A program made the position numbers and the translations under genes. Under the pieces are notes generated by a model, which was not told the DNA's origin, made no database searches, and saw nothing but the letters and a program-made list of their open reading frames with translations. Positions 9,685 through 18,432 of a DNA stretch of 64,000 bases are shown here, piece after piece. How positions within the stretch are numbered: position 1 is the first letter of the stretch; the number at the start of each line of letters is the position of its first letter. The stretch covers positions 62,001-126,000 of the forward strand of contig NZ_JAHBAY010000004.1 of NCBI RefSeq assembly GCF_018499875.1, written 5' to 3'. The stretch comes from Kineosporia corallincola. GTDB taxonomy: Bacteria; Actinomycetota; Actinomycetes; Actinomycetales; Kineosporiaceae.

Positions 9685-9826
9685 ATATGGCAGTATCCGA
9701 GGCGACCCGCGCGGAGGAACACCGGTGCAGGAGGTCAGGCCCGCCCGGGTCCGGCCTTCGAGTCCGGGGCGGTCCCGCCACTGTGACCGGACATGATCCG
9801 GAAGCCAGGTACTTCGACCAGGTCCC
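9685..9826 (+). promoter_or_regulatory. Cobalamin riboswitch ahead of the chelatase operon
   Basis: The strand carries the B12-box core: GGAGGAACACCGGTG, then GAGTCCGGGGCGGTCCCGCC with ACTGTG, and finally GGAAGCCAGGTAC. About 30 nt of extra GC-rich sequence separates CACCGGTG from GAGTCCGG, probably an enlarged peripheral helix. Downstream, CCAGGT occurs twice (9805-9810 and 9818-9823) facing a single ACCTGG (9834-9839). A second hairpin, GGCGGG/CCCGCC (9857-9876), sits just before the ribosome site of the next gene. Those elements look like an expression platform. Boundaries are approximate. Confidence 0.9.
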
Positions 9827-9895
9827 CGTGCCCACCTGGGTGCGGTGCGCGCGAGCGGCGGGCGTGGAGACCCGCCGGGAGTGGAGGAAGTACCC

Positions 9896-12049
9896 GTGCC
9901 CCCCTACCCGTTGACAGCCGTTGTCGGCATGGACGATCTGGTCCTGTCGCTACTCCTCTCGTCGGTGGCCCCGGACATCGGCGGCGTGCTCGTGCGCGGT
10001 GAGAAGGGCACGGCCAAGTCCACCGCGGTGCGTGCCCTGGCCAACCTGCTGCCCTCGGTCGACGTGATCTCCGGCTGTCGTTTCGGTTGTGATCCGCACG
10101 CCCCCGACCCGCAGTGCCCCGATCAGCCGCACGGTCACGAACACCACCCCCGCCCGGCCCGCCTGGTGGAACTGCCGGTCGGCGCCACCGAGGACCGTCT
10201 GCTCGGGTCGCTCGACCTGGACCGGGCGCTGTCCTCCGGGGTGCGGGCCTACGAGCCCGGTCTGCTGGCCGCCGCGCACCGGGGGATCCTGTACGTCGAC
10301 GAGGTCAACCTGCTGCACGACCATCTGGTCGACGTTCTGCTCGACGCGGCCGCGATGGGCCGGGTACACATCGAGCGGGAGAGCATCTCGATCACCCACG
10401 CCGCGCGATTCGTGCTCGTCGGCACGATGAACCCGGAGGAGGGTGAGCTCCGTCCGCAGCTGCTCGACCGTTTCGGCCTGACCGTCGAGGTCCGCGCGAG
10501 TCGTGACCCGGACGTCCGGGCCGAGGTGGTGCGCCGCCGGCTCGCCTTCGACGCCGACCCCGAGGGTTTCGTCAAGGAGTGGCAGGAGGCCGAGCGCGAG
10601 CTGGCCGCACGGATCACCTCCGCGCGTGAGCACCTGGGCTCGGTGGAGCTCTCGGACGGCGTGCTGCGGCAGATCGCTGCCGTCTGCGCGGCCTTCGACG
10701 TGGACGGCATGCGCGCCGACCTGGTGGTGGCCCGCACCGCCCGGGCGCACGCGGCCTGGTCCGGGCGCGGCACGGTGACGAGCGAAGACGTGCGTGTGGC
10801 CGCGATGTTCGCGTTGCCGCACCGGCGTCGTCGCGATCCGTTCGACGCCCCGGGCATGGACGAGAACCTGCTCGACGAGGCCCTGCGCGACAACGCGCCG
10901 GACGAGACCGAACCGCCGGAGACCGATCCGGACGGCGGTCCGGACGAGGGTCCGGAGGGCGGTCCCGAAGGCGGTCCCGGTGGCCAGGACCCGCAGAACG
11001 GGCCGGACCAGGGCGATAAGCCGGGGGGTGAGCCGGGTGGTGAGGCGGCCGACCGGTCCGGAGGCCCCGACCGGGCGGAGGCGCCCGGGCAGGCAGCTCC
11101 GCAGCCTTCCGTGCCCCGTGACGCGGCGCAGGCCAAAAGCCGTCCTCAGGAGCAAGAATCAAGCAGGGACGACGAACTGCGGGCGCCGGCCCCGACGCAG
11201 GACGCGGTCTCGGCCACGAACCCGTTCAAGGTGAAGTCGTTCAAGGTCCCCGGGCTCGGGAAGGGCACTGCCGGAAGGCGTTCCAGGGCGCTGACGGAGT
11301 CCGGGCGCACCATCGCCACGATGCCGCTGGGCTCCGGGCAGACCCGGGGTGGGAGGTCCGGGCGGGTGCACCTTCCGGCCACGCTGACCGCGGCCGCCGC
11401 CCAGCAGCACGCCCGGGGCCGGGAACCCGGTGGTCCGGTGTTGTTGCGCAGCGACGACATTCGGCTCGGTGTCCGCGAGGGTCGGGAGGGCAACCTGATC
11501 CTGTTCTGCGTGGACGCCTCCGGCTCGATGGCGGCGAAGAAACGGATGGCGGCGGTCAAGGGAGCCGTACTGTCGCTGTTGCTCGACGCCTACCAGCGCC
11601 GGGACCGGGTCGGGCTGATCACCTTCCGGGGGCAGGAGGCCGACCTGGCCCTGCCGCCCACGGGTGCGGTCGAGGCCGCCCGCATGCGCCTGGACCGGCT
11701 CCCGACCGGCGGCCGCACGCCACTCTCGGCCGGGCTGCGCCGGGCCTGGGCCGTGATCGGGAACGAGCGGCTGCGGGACCCCCATCGTCGTCCTCTGCTG
11801 GTTCTGGTCACCGACGGCCGGCACACGGCGGGGGAGGACCCGACGCGGATCGCGGCGGAGTTCGCCCGCCGCGGCGTCCGCAGCGTGGTGGTCGACTGCG
11901 AGCGCGGCCCGGTGCGACTCGGGATGGCGGGCAAGCTGGCCGCCGGCCTGGGCGGAGAACTCATCACCCTGGACGACCTGCGGGCCGAGTCGCTCGCCGG
12001 GATGGTGCGCGGTCAGGTCAGCCAGATCAGCGAGCGGAGGGTTGCCTGA
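9896..12049 (+). CDS. Cobaltochelatase ChlI/ChlD-type AAA+ subunit
   Basis: About 717 residues, joining what are two subunits in magnesium chelatase. An AAA+ module has Walker A GEKGTAKST (residues 35-43) and Walker B ILYVDEVNLL (near 131). An insertion rich in Cys and His follows Walker A (GCRFGCDPHAPDPQCPDQ and GHEHH). A Pro/Gly/Asp-rich linker then leads to a C-terminal integrin-I domain with MIDAS motif DASGS near 539 and LVTDGRH. It should power Co2+ insertion by CobN, encoded at 19925-23638. GTG 9896 was chosen because GTGGAGGAAG lies six bases upstream and earlier frame is riboswitch sequence. Confidence 0.92.
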   Translation: MPPYPLTAVVGMDDLVLSLLLSSVAPDIGGVLVRGEKGTAKSTAVRALANLLPSVDVISGCRFGCDPHAPDPQCPDQPHGHEHHPRPARLVELPVGATEDRLLGSLDLDRALSSGVRAYEPGLLAAAHRGILYVDEVNLLHDHLVDVLLDAAAMGRVHIERESISITHAARFVLVGTMNPEEGELRPQLLDRFGLTVEVRASRDPDVRAEVVRRRLAFDADPEGFVKEWQEAERELAARITSAREHLGSVELSDGVLRQIAAVCAAFDVDGMRADLVVARTARAHAAWSGRGTVTSEDVRVAAMFALPHRRRRDPFDAPGMDENLLDEALRDNAPDETEPPETDPDGGPDEGPEGGPEGGPGGQDPQNGPDQGDKPGGEPGGEAADRSGGPDRAEAPGQAAPQPSVPRDAAQAKSRPQEQESSRDDELRAPAPTQDAVSATNPFKVKSFKVPGLGKGTAGRRSRALTESGRTIATMPLGSGQTRGGRSGRVHLPATLTAAAAQQHARGREPGGPVLLRSDDIRLGVREGREGNLILFCVDASGSMAAKKRMAAVKGAVLSLLLDAYQRRDRVGLITFRGQEADLALPPTGAVEAARMRLDRLPTGGRTPLSAGLRRAWAVIGNERLRDPHRRPLLVLVTDGRHTAGEDPTRIAAEFARRGVRSVVVDCERGPVRLGMAGKLAAGLGGELITLDDLRAESLAGMVRGQVSQISERRVA

Positions 12050-12663
12050 TGCCCCAGGGAAAGCCAGTGAGTGTGCCCGTCGACGGGCTCACCACACGTC
12101 AGCGCCGCAACCGCCCTCTCGTCATCGTGCACACCGGCACGATGAAGGGGAAGTCCACGGCCGCCTTCGGGCTGGCCCTGCGCGGCTGGACCCAGGGCTG
12201 GTCGATCGGCGTGTTCCAGTTCGTGAAGTCCGCGAAGTGGAAGGTGGGCGAGGAGAACGCGTTCCGCGCCCTCGGCCGCCTGCACGAGGAGACCGGCGAG
12301 GGCGGTGCCGTCAGCTGGCAGAAGATGGGTGAGGGCTGGTCCTGGTCGCGTAAACCCGGGTCGGACGAGGACCACGCCGTGGCCGCGCTGGAGGGCTGGC
12401 GCGAGATCCAGCGCCGTCTGTCCGCCGAGGAACACGGCCTCTACGTGCTGGACGAGTTCACCTACCCGATGAAGTGGGGCTGGGTCGACGTCGCCGAGGT
12501 GGTCGAGACGCTGAACAACCGTCCCGGGCACCAGCACGTCGTGATCACCGGCCGGGACGCGCACCCCGACCTGATCGGTGCGGCCGACCTGGTGATGGAG
12601 ACGACCAAGATCAAGCATCCGATGGACGCCGGTCAGAAGGGCCAGCGGGGTATCGAATGGTGA
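12049..12663 (+). CDS. cobO: Cob(I)yrinic acid a,c-diamide adenosyltransferase
   Basis: A 204-residue BtuR/CobO-type adenosyltransferase that transfers the 5'-deoxyadenosyl group of ATP to the cobalt of reduced corrinoids. The P-loop is HTGTMKGKSTAAFGLALRG at residues 27-45. The family motif YVLDEFTYPMKWGWVD and the closing TKIKHPMDAGQKGQRGIEW are present. ATG 12049 shares bases with the TGA of the chelatase gene, so the two are translationally coupled. Length and motifs agree with the family throughout. Confidence 0.96.
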   Translation: MPQGKPVSVPVDGLTTRQRRNRPLVIVHTGTMKGKSTAAFGLALRGWTQGWSIGVFQFVKSAKWKVGEENAFRALGRLHEETGEGGAVSWQKMGEGWSWSRKPGSDEDHAVAALEGWREIQRRLSAEEHGLYVLDEFTYPMKWGWVDVAEVVETLNNRPGHQHVVITGRDAHPDLIGAADLVMETTKIKHPMDAGQKGQRGIEW

Positions 12664-12670
12664 CTGCCAG

Positions 12671-14218
12671 ATGACCGCCCGGATCGTGGTCGCGGCCCCG
12701 GCCAGCGGCCACGGCAAGACCAGTGTGGCCACCGGTCTGCTCGCGGCGTTCGCCGCGCGCGGCCTGGTGGTGAGCCCGCACAAGGTCGGCCCGGACTACA
12801 TCGACCCCGGCTACCACGCGCTCGCCGCCGGCCGGCCCGGCCGCACGCTCGACCCCTGGCTGGTCGGCGAGGAACGGCTCGTGCCGCTGTTCGAGCACGC
12901 CGTGTCCACCCCGGTCCCGGCCGACCTGGCCGTGATCGAGGGCGTCATGGGGCTTTACGACGGTGCGGCCGGCCGTGGCGAGTTCGCCTCGACCGCTCAC
13001 GTCGCCCGGGTGCTCGACGCCCCGGTGCTGCTCGTCGTCGACAGCACCGCGATGGGCCGGTCGGTGGCTGCTCTGGTGAAGGGCTTCGCCGGGTTCGACC
13101 CGCGCATCCGGGTGGGTGGCGTGATCCTCAACCGGGTCGGCTCGGACCGGCACGAGATGATCCTGCGCGAGGCCTTGGGTGAGCTGGGCATCCCGGTGCT
13201 CGGGGCGATCCGGCGGCACGATGCCCTGGCGACGCCCTCCCGGCACCTCGGGCTGGTGCCCGCGGCCGAGCGCTCGCAGGACGCGGTGGACGTGGTGCGC
13301 GGTCTGGGCGCGGTGGTGGCGGAGGCCGTGGACCTGGACGCGGTGCTTGCTCTGGCACGCTCGGCGCCGGCATTGTCCGGTGCCGCCTGGAACCCCGACG
13401 ACGAGATCACCGCGGCCCGGCTGCGGGCGGCAGGCCTGTCCACGGTGGACCAGGCAGAGACAGGGCCGCACACGACCGGTGTCCGGCCGGCGACGTCCTC
13501 TCCCGCGCACGATCAGGCAGGGCGGGCCGGACGAACCGGTTTCCGTCCGGTGATCGCGATGGCCGGCGGAGCCGCGTTCACCTTCTCCTACGCCGAGACC
13601 GCCGAGCTGCTGACGGCGGCCGGGGCCGAAGTGGTGCGGTTCGACCCTCGCGTCGACGAGGCGCTCCCCGAGGGCACCACCGGGCTGGTCGTCGGTGGCG
13701 GGTTTCCCGAGGTCTACGCAGAGGAACTGTCCGCCAACGAACCGTTACGCAATGCGGTCGCGGCTCAGGTCCGGGCGGGTGCCGCCATCGTGGCGGAGTG
13801 CGCGGGTTTGCTCTACCTGGCACGCTCTCTCGATGATCGGCAGATGTGCGGTGTGCTGGCCACGGACGCGAGGATGACCGGCCGGCTCACCCTGGGATAC
13901 AGAGAGGCGACCGCGATGAGTGACTCCGTGCTCGCTGACGCCGGTTCGACCGTGCGCGGCCACGAGTTCCACCGGACGGCGTGCAGCCCCGGCACCGGCA
14001 CGTCCCCTGCCTGGGAGTGGGCCGCCCCTGACGGCACACGACACCAGGAGGGCTTCGTCATGGGGAACGTCCACGCCTCCTACCTGCACCTGCACTGGGC
14101 CTCGATGCCGGGCGCCGCGCTCCGGTTCACCGAGGCGGCCCGAGCCAACGCCGTCACCCGCGGCATCGTCCGTACCCCCGCCGGCGCAGCCGGTAGCGGA
14201 AGAGAGGTCAAAGCCTGA
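12671..14218 (+). CDS. cobB: Cobyrinic acid a,c-diamide synthase
   Basis: A 515-residue two-domain amidase that converts hydrogenobyrinic or cobyrinic acid to the a,c-diamide. The N-terminal ATPase starts APASGHGKTSVATGLLA and continues VSPHKVGPDYIDPGYHALA, which distinguishes CobB/CbiA from CobQ. The C-terminal glutaminase-like domain carries IVAECAGLLYLA with catalytic Cys near residue 377 and a GHEFHRT histidine. About 35 poorly conserved residues (~258-292) link the domains. ATG 12671 starts 7 bp after cobO, and the stop overlaps the next ATG. Confidence 0.95.
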   Translation: MTARIVVAAPASGHGKTSVATGLLAAFAARGLVVSPHKVGPDYIDPGYHALAAGRPGRTLDPWLVGEERLVPLFEHAVSTPVPADLAVIEGVMGLYDGAAGRGEFASTAHVARVLDAPVLLVVDSTAMGRSVAALVKGFAGFDPRIRVGGVILNRVGSDRHEMILREALGELGIPVLGAIRRHDALATPSRHLGLVPAAERSQDAVDVVRGLGAVVAEAVDLDAVLALARSAPALSGAAWNPDDEITAARLRAAGLSTVDQAETGPHTTGVRPATSSPAHDQAGRAGRTGFRPVIAMAGGAAFTFSYAETAELLTAAGAEVVRFDPRVDEALPEGTTGLVVGGGFPEVYAEELSANEPLRNAVAAQVRAGAAIVAECAGLLYLARSLDDRQMCGVLATDARMTGRLTLGYREATAMSDSVLADAGSTVRGHEFHRTACSPGTGTSPAWEWAAPDGTRHQEGFVMGNVHASYLHLHWASMPGAALRFTEAARANAVTRGIVRTPAGAAGSGREVKA

Positions 14219-15864
14219 TGTCGACCACAGCAGCCTCCGACACCGGGGCGACCGACGGCCGCAGCCCCGAGGAGATCCGCGACCGCTACACCGAGATCGG
14301 TCCGATCACCGGCAGCCTGCACCTGGACCTCCAGGGCACGGGCGACCAGATCATCGTCGGCATCGGTTCGCGTCGGGGCGTCGGTATCCGGGACGTCCGG
14401 ATGGCGATGGGCCAGGCGCTCTCCGTGGCCGGTGTGCGCGCCCGCGACGTGATCGCGATCGCCACCGTCGACGCCAAACAGAGCGAGGAGGCCCTCCTCG
14501 AACTGGCCGACGTGCTGGGTGTCCCGCTGAAGCTGCTGCCCGCCGACGTCCTGGCCGGGCAGCAGGTCCCGAACCCGTCGGCGACCACCGAGCGGCTCGT
14601 CGGCGTGCCCTCGGTGGCCGAGGCCGCGGTGCTCGCCTCCGACGCCCAGCTGATCGGCCCCAAACACACCTACCGCGGGGTCACGGTCGCCGTCGGACGG
14701 CTGCTGAACCTGCCGTCGGCCCACGGCGGGCAGCACCCGCACGGTGGGTACGGAACGTCCACCGAGGCCCACGTCTACAACTACAACTACGACGAGGCCT
14801 ACGTGGCCGAGGACCTCGGCCACCACGGCGACGCCGAGGCGACACCGGGCCTCGTCGATCTCGCCGTCAACGTGCGGGGCGCCGCTCCGGAGTGGTTGCG
14901 GCAGCGTCTGCGCGACGCGGTCGGCGACCTGGCCGCCTACCCCGATCCGCGAGCCGCCACCGAGGCCGTCGCCGCCCGGCACGGCCGCCCGGCCGACCAG
15001 GTGCTGCTCACGGCAGGTGGTGCCGAGGCGTTCGTGCTGCTCGCCCGGGCGCTGGCACCGCACCGCGCGGTGGTCGTCCACCCGCAGTTCACCGAGCCGG
15101 AAGCTGCCCTGCTGGCAGCCGGGCACGAGGTGCAGCGGGTGGTCCTGGCCCCGCCGTTCCAGATCGACCCGGGCATGGTGCCCGACGACGCCGACCTGGT
15201 GATGGTCGGCAACCCGACCAACCCGACCTCGGTGCTGCACCGGGCCGAGACGCTGATCGCGCTGTCCCGGCCCGGGCGGGTGCTGGTGGTGGACGAGGCG
15301 TTCATGGACGCCGTTCCCGGTGAGCCCCAGTCGCTGGCCGGCAGCCCCGGGCGGCCGGCGCCGGACGTTCCCGGCCTCGTCGTCGTCCGTAGTCTCACCA
15401 AGGCGTGGGGACTGGCGGGGTTGCGCATCGGATATCTGCTCGGCGCTCCCGAACTGCTCCGGGCCTGCGCTGCCACCCAGTCGCTCTGGTCGGTGAACTC
15501 GCTGGCGCTGGAGGCGGCCCGGGTCATCAGCACTCCGCAGGGGCTTGCCGAGGCGGAGAGCTACGCGGCGCAGCAGGCCGCCGACCGCGAGCACCTGGTG
15601 GCCACCCTGGCGCGGGTCCCGGACGTCGAGGTGCAGGGACCGGCAGCCGCTCCCTTCGTGCTGCTGCGAGCCGGCGGGCCCGACCCCGCCGGGGTGCACC
15701 AGCGCCTGCGCGCGGCCGGTTGGGCGGTGCGGCGGGCCGACACCTTCCCCGGCCTCGGATCGGGCTGGCTGCGGGTGGCCGTGCGCGACCGCGACACGAG
15801 CGACCAGTTCGCCGCGGCGCTGCACCAGGCCGTCCAGGCCGTCCAGTCCGCGCACGGGCAGTAG
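14218..15864 (+). CDS. cobC: CobE (CbiG C-terminal)-CobC aminotransferase fusion
   Basis: A 548-residue fusion. Residues ~45-165 match CobE/CbiG C-terminal domains (IIVGIGSRRGVGIRDVRMA, then VGVPSVAEAAVLASDA and LIGPKHTYRGVTVAVGRL). After a Gly/His/Tyr-rich linker (HGGQHPHGGYG, YNYNYDEAY) comes a fold-type I PLP enzyme of the Rv2231c/CobC kind, beginning HHGDAEATPGLVDLAVNVRG. Its probable Schiff-base lysine is K395 in RSLTKAWGLAGLRIGY. CobC decarboxylates threonine phosphate to make the aminopropanol arm used by CbiB. CobE has a role near precorrin methylation that is poorly defined. The start overlaps the cobB stop. Confidence 0.9.
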   Translation: MSTTAASDTGATDGRSPEEIRDRYTEIGPITGSLHLDLQGTGDQIIVGIGSRRGVGIRDVRMAMGQALSVAGVRARDVIAIATVDAKQSEEALLELADVLGVPLKLLPADVLAGQQVPNPSATTERLVGVPSVAEAAVLASDAQLIGPKHTYRGVTVAVGRLLNLPSAHGGQHPHGGYGTSTEAHVYNYNYDEAYVAEDLGHHGDAEATPGLVDLAVNVRGAAPEWLRQRLRDAVGDLAAYPDPRAATEAVAARHGRPADQVLLTAGGAEAFVLLARALAPHRAVVVHPQFTEPEAALLAAGHEVQRVVLAPPFQIDPGMVPDDADLVMVGNPTNPTSVLHRAETLIALSRPGRVLVVDEAFMDAVPGEPQSLAGSPGRPAPDVPGLVVVRSLTKAWGLAGLRIGYLLGAPELLRACAATQSLWSVNSLALEAARVISTPQGLAEAESYAAQQAADREHLVATLARVPDVEVQGPAAAPFVLLRAGGPDPAGVHQRLRAAGWAVRRADTFPGLGSGWLRVAVRDRDTSDQFAAALHQAVQAVQSAHGQ

Positions 15865-15884
15865 GCGGCCCAGGCAGGAGAACC

Positions 15885-15910
15885 ACTTCGGGACCAGCAC
15901 GTCCCGAAGT
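15885..15910 (+). terminator. Strong hairpin in the cob operon (attenuator-like)
   Basis: ACTTCGGGAC (15885-15894), loop CAGCAC and GTCCCGAAGT (15901-15910) form a perfect 10-bp stem 20 bp after the CobC stop. No T-run follows, so intrinsic termination is uncertain. It may instead trim or stabilise the transcript end ahead of cobT. Confidence 0.5.
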
Positions 15911-15973
15911 CGCACCACCGGCGTCACGAAAAAACACGGAAGCCCTCGCGACGCCCCGACATCAGGAGCACCA

Positions 15974-17104
15974 ATGACCGACGACCGGCTCGCCGCCACG
16001 CTCGACGCGATCCGTCCCGCTGACCAGGCCGCCCTGGACGCGGCCCGGGACCGGCAGGCCCGTCTCACCAAACCGCTCGGCGCGCTGGGGGTGCTGGAGG
16101 AGGTCTCGGTGCGGCTGTCCGGCCTGGCCGGCACCTGCCCGCCGCCGGATCCCTCGCCCGCCGCGGTCGCGGTGTTCGCCGCCGACCACGGCGTGCACGC
16201 GCAGGGGGTCAGCCCGTGGCCGCAGGAGGTCACGGCGCAGATGGTCGCCAACTTCCTGGCCGGCGGTGCGGCGGTCAACGTGCTCGCCCGGCAGACCGGC
16301 TCCGCCGTCGTGGTGGTGGACGCGGGGGTCGTCACCCCGCTCGACGCGATGGTGCCCGAGGGCGCCCGGGTGCCCGACGCGTCCACCGTCGAGCCCGACC
16401 GGCCGCGGCTGATCGACAGGGTCGTGCGCCGGGGCAGCGACGACATCTCGGTGCGCCCGGCGATGACCCGCGAACAGGCCGTGCGGGGACTGCTCAACGG
16501 CATCGAGATCGCCGGGCAGCTGGCTGCTTCCGGCTACCGCTGTCTGGTGGCCGGTGACATGGGCATCGCCAACACCACCGCCTCGGCGGCCCTGATCGCC
16601 GCCTTCACCGGCACCGACCCGGCCGAGGTCACCGGCCGGGGCACCGGCATCGACGACGAGGCGCACCGGCACAAGGTCGGCGTGGTGCGGGTGGCCCTGG
16701 CCCGTCGCACCGCCGAGAACGACACCCACCCGCAGGACCCGATCGACATCCTGGCCTCGATCGGCGGTCTGGAGCACGCGCAGATCGCCGGCTTCGTGCT
16801 CGGCGCGGCCGCCCACCGGGTGCCGATCGTGCTCGACGGTGTGATCGCGGGCGCCTCCGCCCTGGTCGCGGCCGCCCTGAGCCCCGCCGTCGTGGACGCC
16901 TGCCTGGCCGGTCACCGCTCGGCCGAGCCGGGCCACGCGGTGGCCCTGAACCACCTGGGTCTCACCCCGCTGGTCGACCTCGAACTGCGCCTGGGCGAGG
17001 GCAGCGGTGCCGTGCTGGCCCTGCCGCTGGTCCGATCGGCTGTCGCCGTGCTGAGCGAGATGGCGACGTTCGACACAGCCGGCGTCACCGAGAAGAGTTC
17101 CTGA
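15974..17104 (+). CDS. cobT: Nicotinate-nucleotide-DMB phosphoribosyltransferase CobT
   Basis: About 376 residues, of CobT/CobU-family size. The enzyme makes alpha-ribazole phosphate from nicotinate mononucleotide and 5,6-dimethylbenzimidazole for the lower nucleotide loop. Diagnostic segments are RLTKPLGALGVLEE, VFAADHGVHAQGVSPWP, VAGDMGIANTTASAA and LRLGEGSGAVLALPL, the last containing the probable catalytic glutamate near residue 341. ATG 15974 has AGGAG (15964-15968) at the right distance. The frame remains open upstream through the hairpin, but that extension has no family similarity. Confidence 0.95.
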   Translation: MTDDRLAATLDAIRPADQAALDAARDRQARLTKPLGALGVLEEVSVRLSGLAGTCPPPDPSPAAVAVFAADHGVHAQGVSPWPQEVTAQMVANFLAGGAAVNVLARQTGSAVVVVDAGVVTPLDAMVPEGARVPDASTVEPDRPRLIDRVVRRGSDDISVRPAMTREQAVRGLLNGIEIAGQLAASGYRCLVAGDMGIANTTASAALIAAFTGTDPAEVTGRGTGIDDEAHRHKVGVVRVALARRTAENDTHPQDPIDILASIGGLEHAQIAGFVLGAAAHRVPIVLDGVIAGASALVAAALSPAVVDACLAGHRSAEPGHAVALNHLGLTPLVDLELRLGEGSGAVLALPLVRSAVAVLSEMATFDTAGVTEKSS

Positions 17105-17108
17105 CACC

Positions 17109-18410
17109 ATGTCGCAGGTGGACAGGCCCTATCTCGCCGGCCTCGACCTGACCGGACGCCGCGTCGTCGTGGTCGGGGGCGGCACCGTGGCTCAGCGCAG
17201 GCTTCCGGCCCTGCTCGACGTCGGCGCGGTCATCGACCTGGTGGCCCCCGAGGTCACCCCGGCGATCGAGGGCATGGCCGGCGCCGGTGAGATCACCTGG
17301 CAGGCCAGGCCCTACGAGACCGGCGACCTGACCGGCGCCTGGTACGTCATGGCCCTGACCGACCGGCCCGAGATCAACGCCCGGGTCGCCGCGGAGGCCG
17401 ACGAACGTCACGTGTTCTGCGTGCGCGCAGACCGGGGCGCCGCGGGCAGCGCGTCCACGCCGGCCAGCGGCGAGTGGCGCGGTCTGCGCATCGCCGTGGC
17501 CAGCGAGTCGATCGGGCCGGGATCCGAGCACGGGGCCGACCCGATCCGGGCCGCCGTCGTCCGTGATTCTCTGCTCGAATGGCTGCGTTCCGGCGCCGGC
17601 GACGAGATCCTCGCCGAGCGCAAGCAGGCCCGCGGTGAGCAGACCCGCGCCGACATGGCGCCGCAGAAGCTGCCGGGTGTGGCTCTGGTGGGTGGCGGCC
17701 CGGGCGACCCGGACCTGATCACGGTGCGCGGCCGCCGCCTGCTCGGCCAGGCCGACGTGGTGGTGGTCGACCGGCTCGGCCCGCGCAGCCTGCTGCCCGA
17801 GCTCAGCCCCGACGTCGAGCTGATCGACGCGACCAAGCTGCCGCGCGGCCGCTTCATGGCCCAGGAGACGATCAACGCCACGCTGGTGGAGCACGCCCTG
17901 GCCGGGAAGTTCGTGGTGCGGCTCAAGGGCGGCGACCCGTACGTGTTCGGCCGTGGCTCCGAAGAGCTGGAGGCCTGCCTGGCCGCCGGTGTGCCGGTGC
18001 AGGTGGTTCCCGGCCTGAGCAGCGCTGTCTCGGTGCCCGGCCTGGCCGGCATCCCGCTGACCCATCGCGGGGTCGCGCACGAGGCGGTGATCGTGTCGGG
18101 TCACCTGCCGCCCGACAACCCGGACTCGCTGATCGACTGGACGGCCCTGGCCCGGCTGCACGGCACGATCGTGGTGCTGATGGGGGTGGCCAACCTGCCG
18201 GCGATCGCGCAGACCCTGGTGGCCCACGGGCGCGACCCGAAGACCGGCGTGGCGGTGATCCAGGACGGGTCGATGCCCGCCGAGCGGGTCACCGTGTCCA
18301 GCCTCGCTGAGATCGGGGACGTGGCCGTGCGGGAGAACATCCGCCCGCCCGCGATCATCGTGATCGGCGACGTGGTGAACCGGCGGCCCCAGGAGCCCAC
18401 GACGACGTGA
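17109..18410 (+). CDS. cysG: Siroheme synthase-like SUMT fused to precorrin-2 dehydrogenase
   Basis: A 433-residue CysG-type fusion. Residues 10-130 form an NAD-binding precorrin-2 dehydrogenase/ferrochelatase-like domain (RRVVVVGGGTVAQRRLPALL). From about residue 195 a SAM-dependent uroporphyrinogen-III C-methyltransferase follows, with VGGGPGDPDLITVRG, RLKGGDPYVFGRG and VPGLSSAVSVPGLAGIPLTH. The methyltransferase supplies precorrin-2 for both siroheme and cobalamin. The start lies 4 bp after cobT and has no obvious ribosome site, so translation is probably coupled. Whether the N-terminal domain is active cannot be told from sequence. Confidence 0.93.
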   Translation: MSQVDRPYLAGLDLTGRRVVVVGGGTVAQRRLPALLDVGAVIDLVAPEVTPAIEGMAGAGEITWQARPYETGDLTGAWYVMALTDRPEINARVAAEADERHVFCVRADRGAAGSASTPASGEWRGLRIAVASESIGPGSEHGADPIRAAVVRDSLLEWLRSGAGDEILAERKQARGEQTRADMAPQKLPGVALVGGGPGDPDLITVRGRRLLGQADVVVVDRLGPRSLLPELSPDVELIDATKLPRGRFMAQETINATLVEHALAGKFVVRLKGGDPYVFGRGSEELEACLAAGVPVQVVPGLSSAVSVPGLAGIPLTHRGVAHEAVIVSGHLPPDNPDSLIDWTALARLHGTIVVLMGVANLPAIAQTLVAHGRDPKTGVAVIQDGSMPAERVTVSSLAEIGDVAVRENIRPPAIIVIGDVVNRRPQEPTTT

Positions 18411-18432
18411 CGCGGAGGCGGGCGTCCGTGAC

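Noticed and set aside
9627-9914. A 95-codon frame between cobQ and the chelatase gene
   Set aside because: It coincides with the cobalamin riboswitch and its expression platform; the peptide has no recognisable features.
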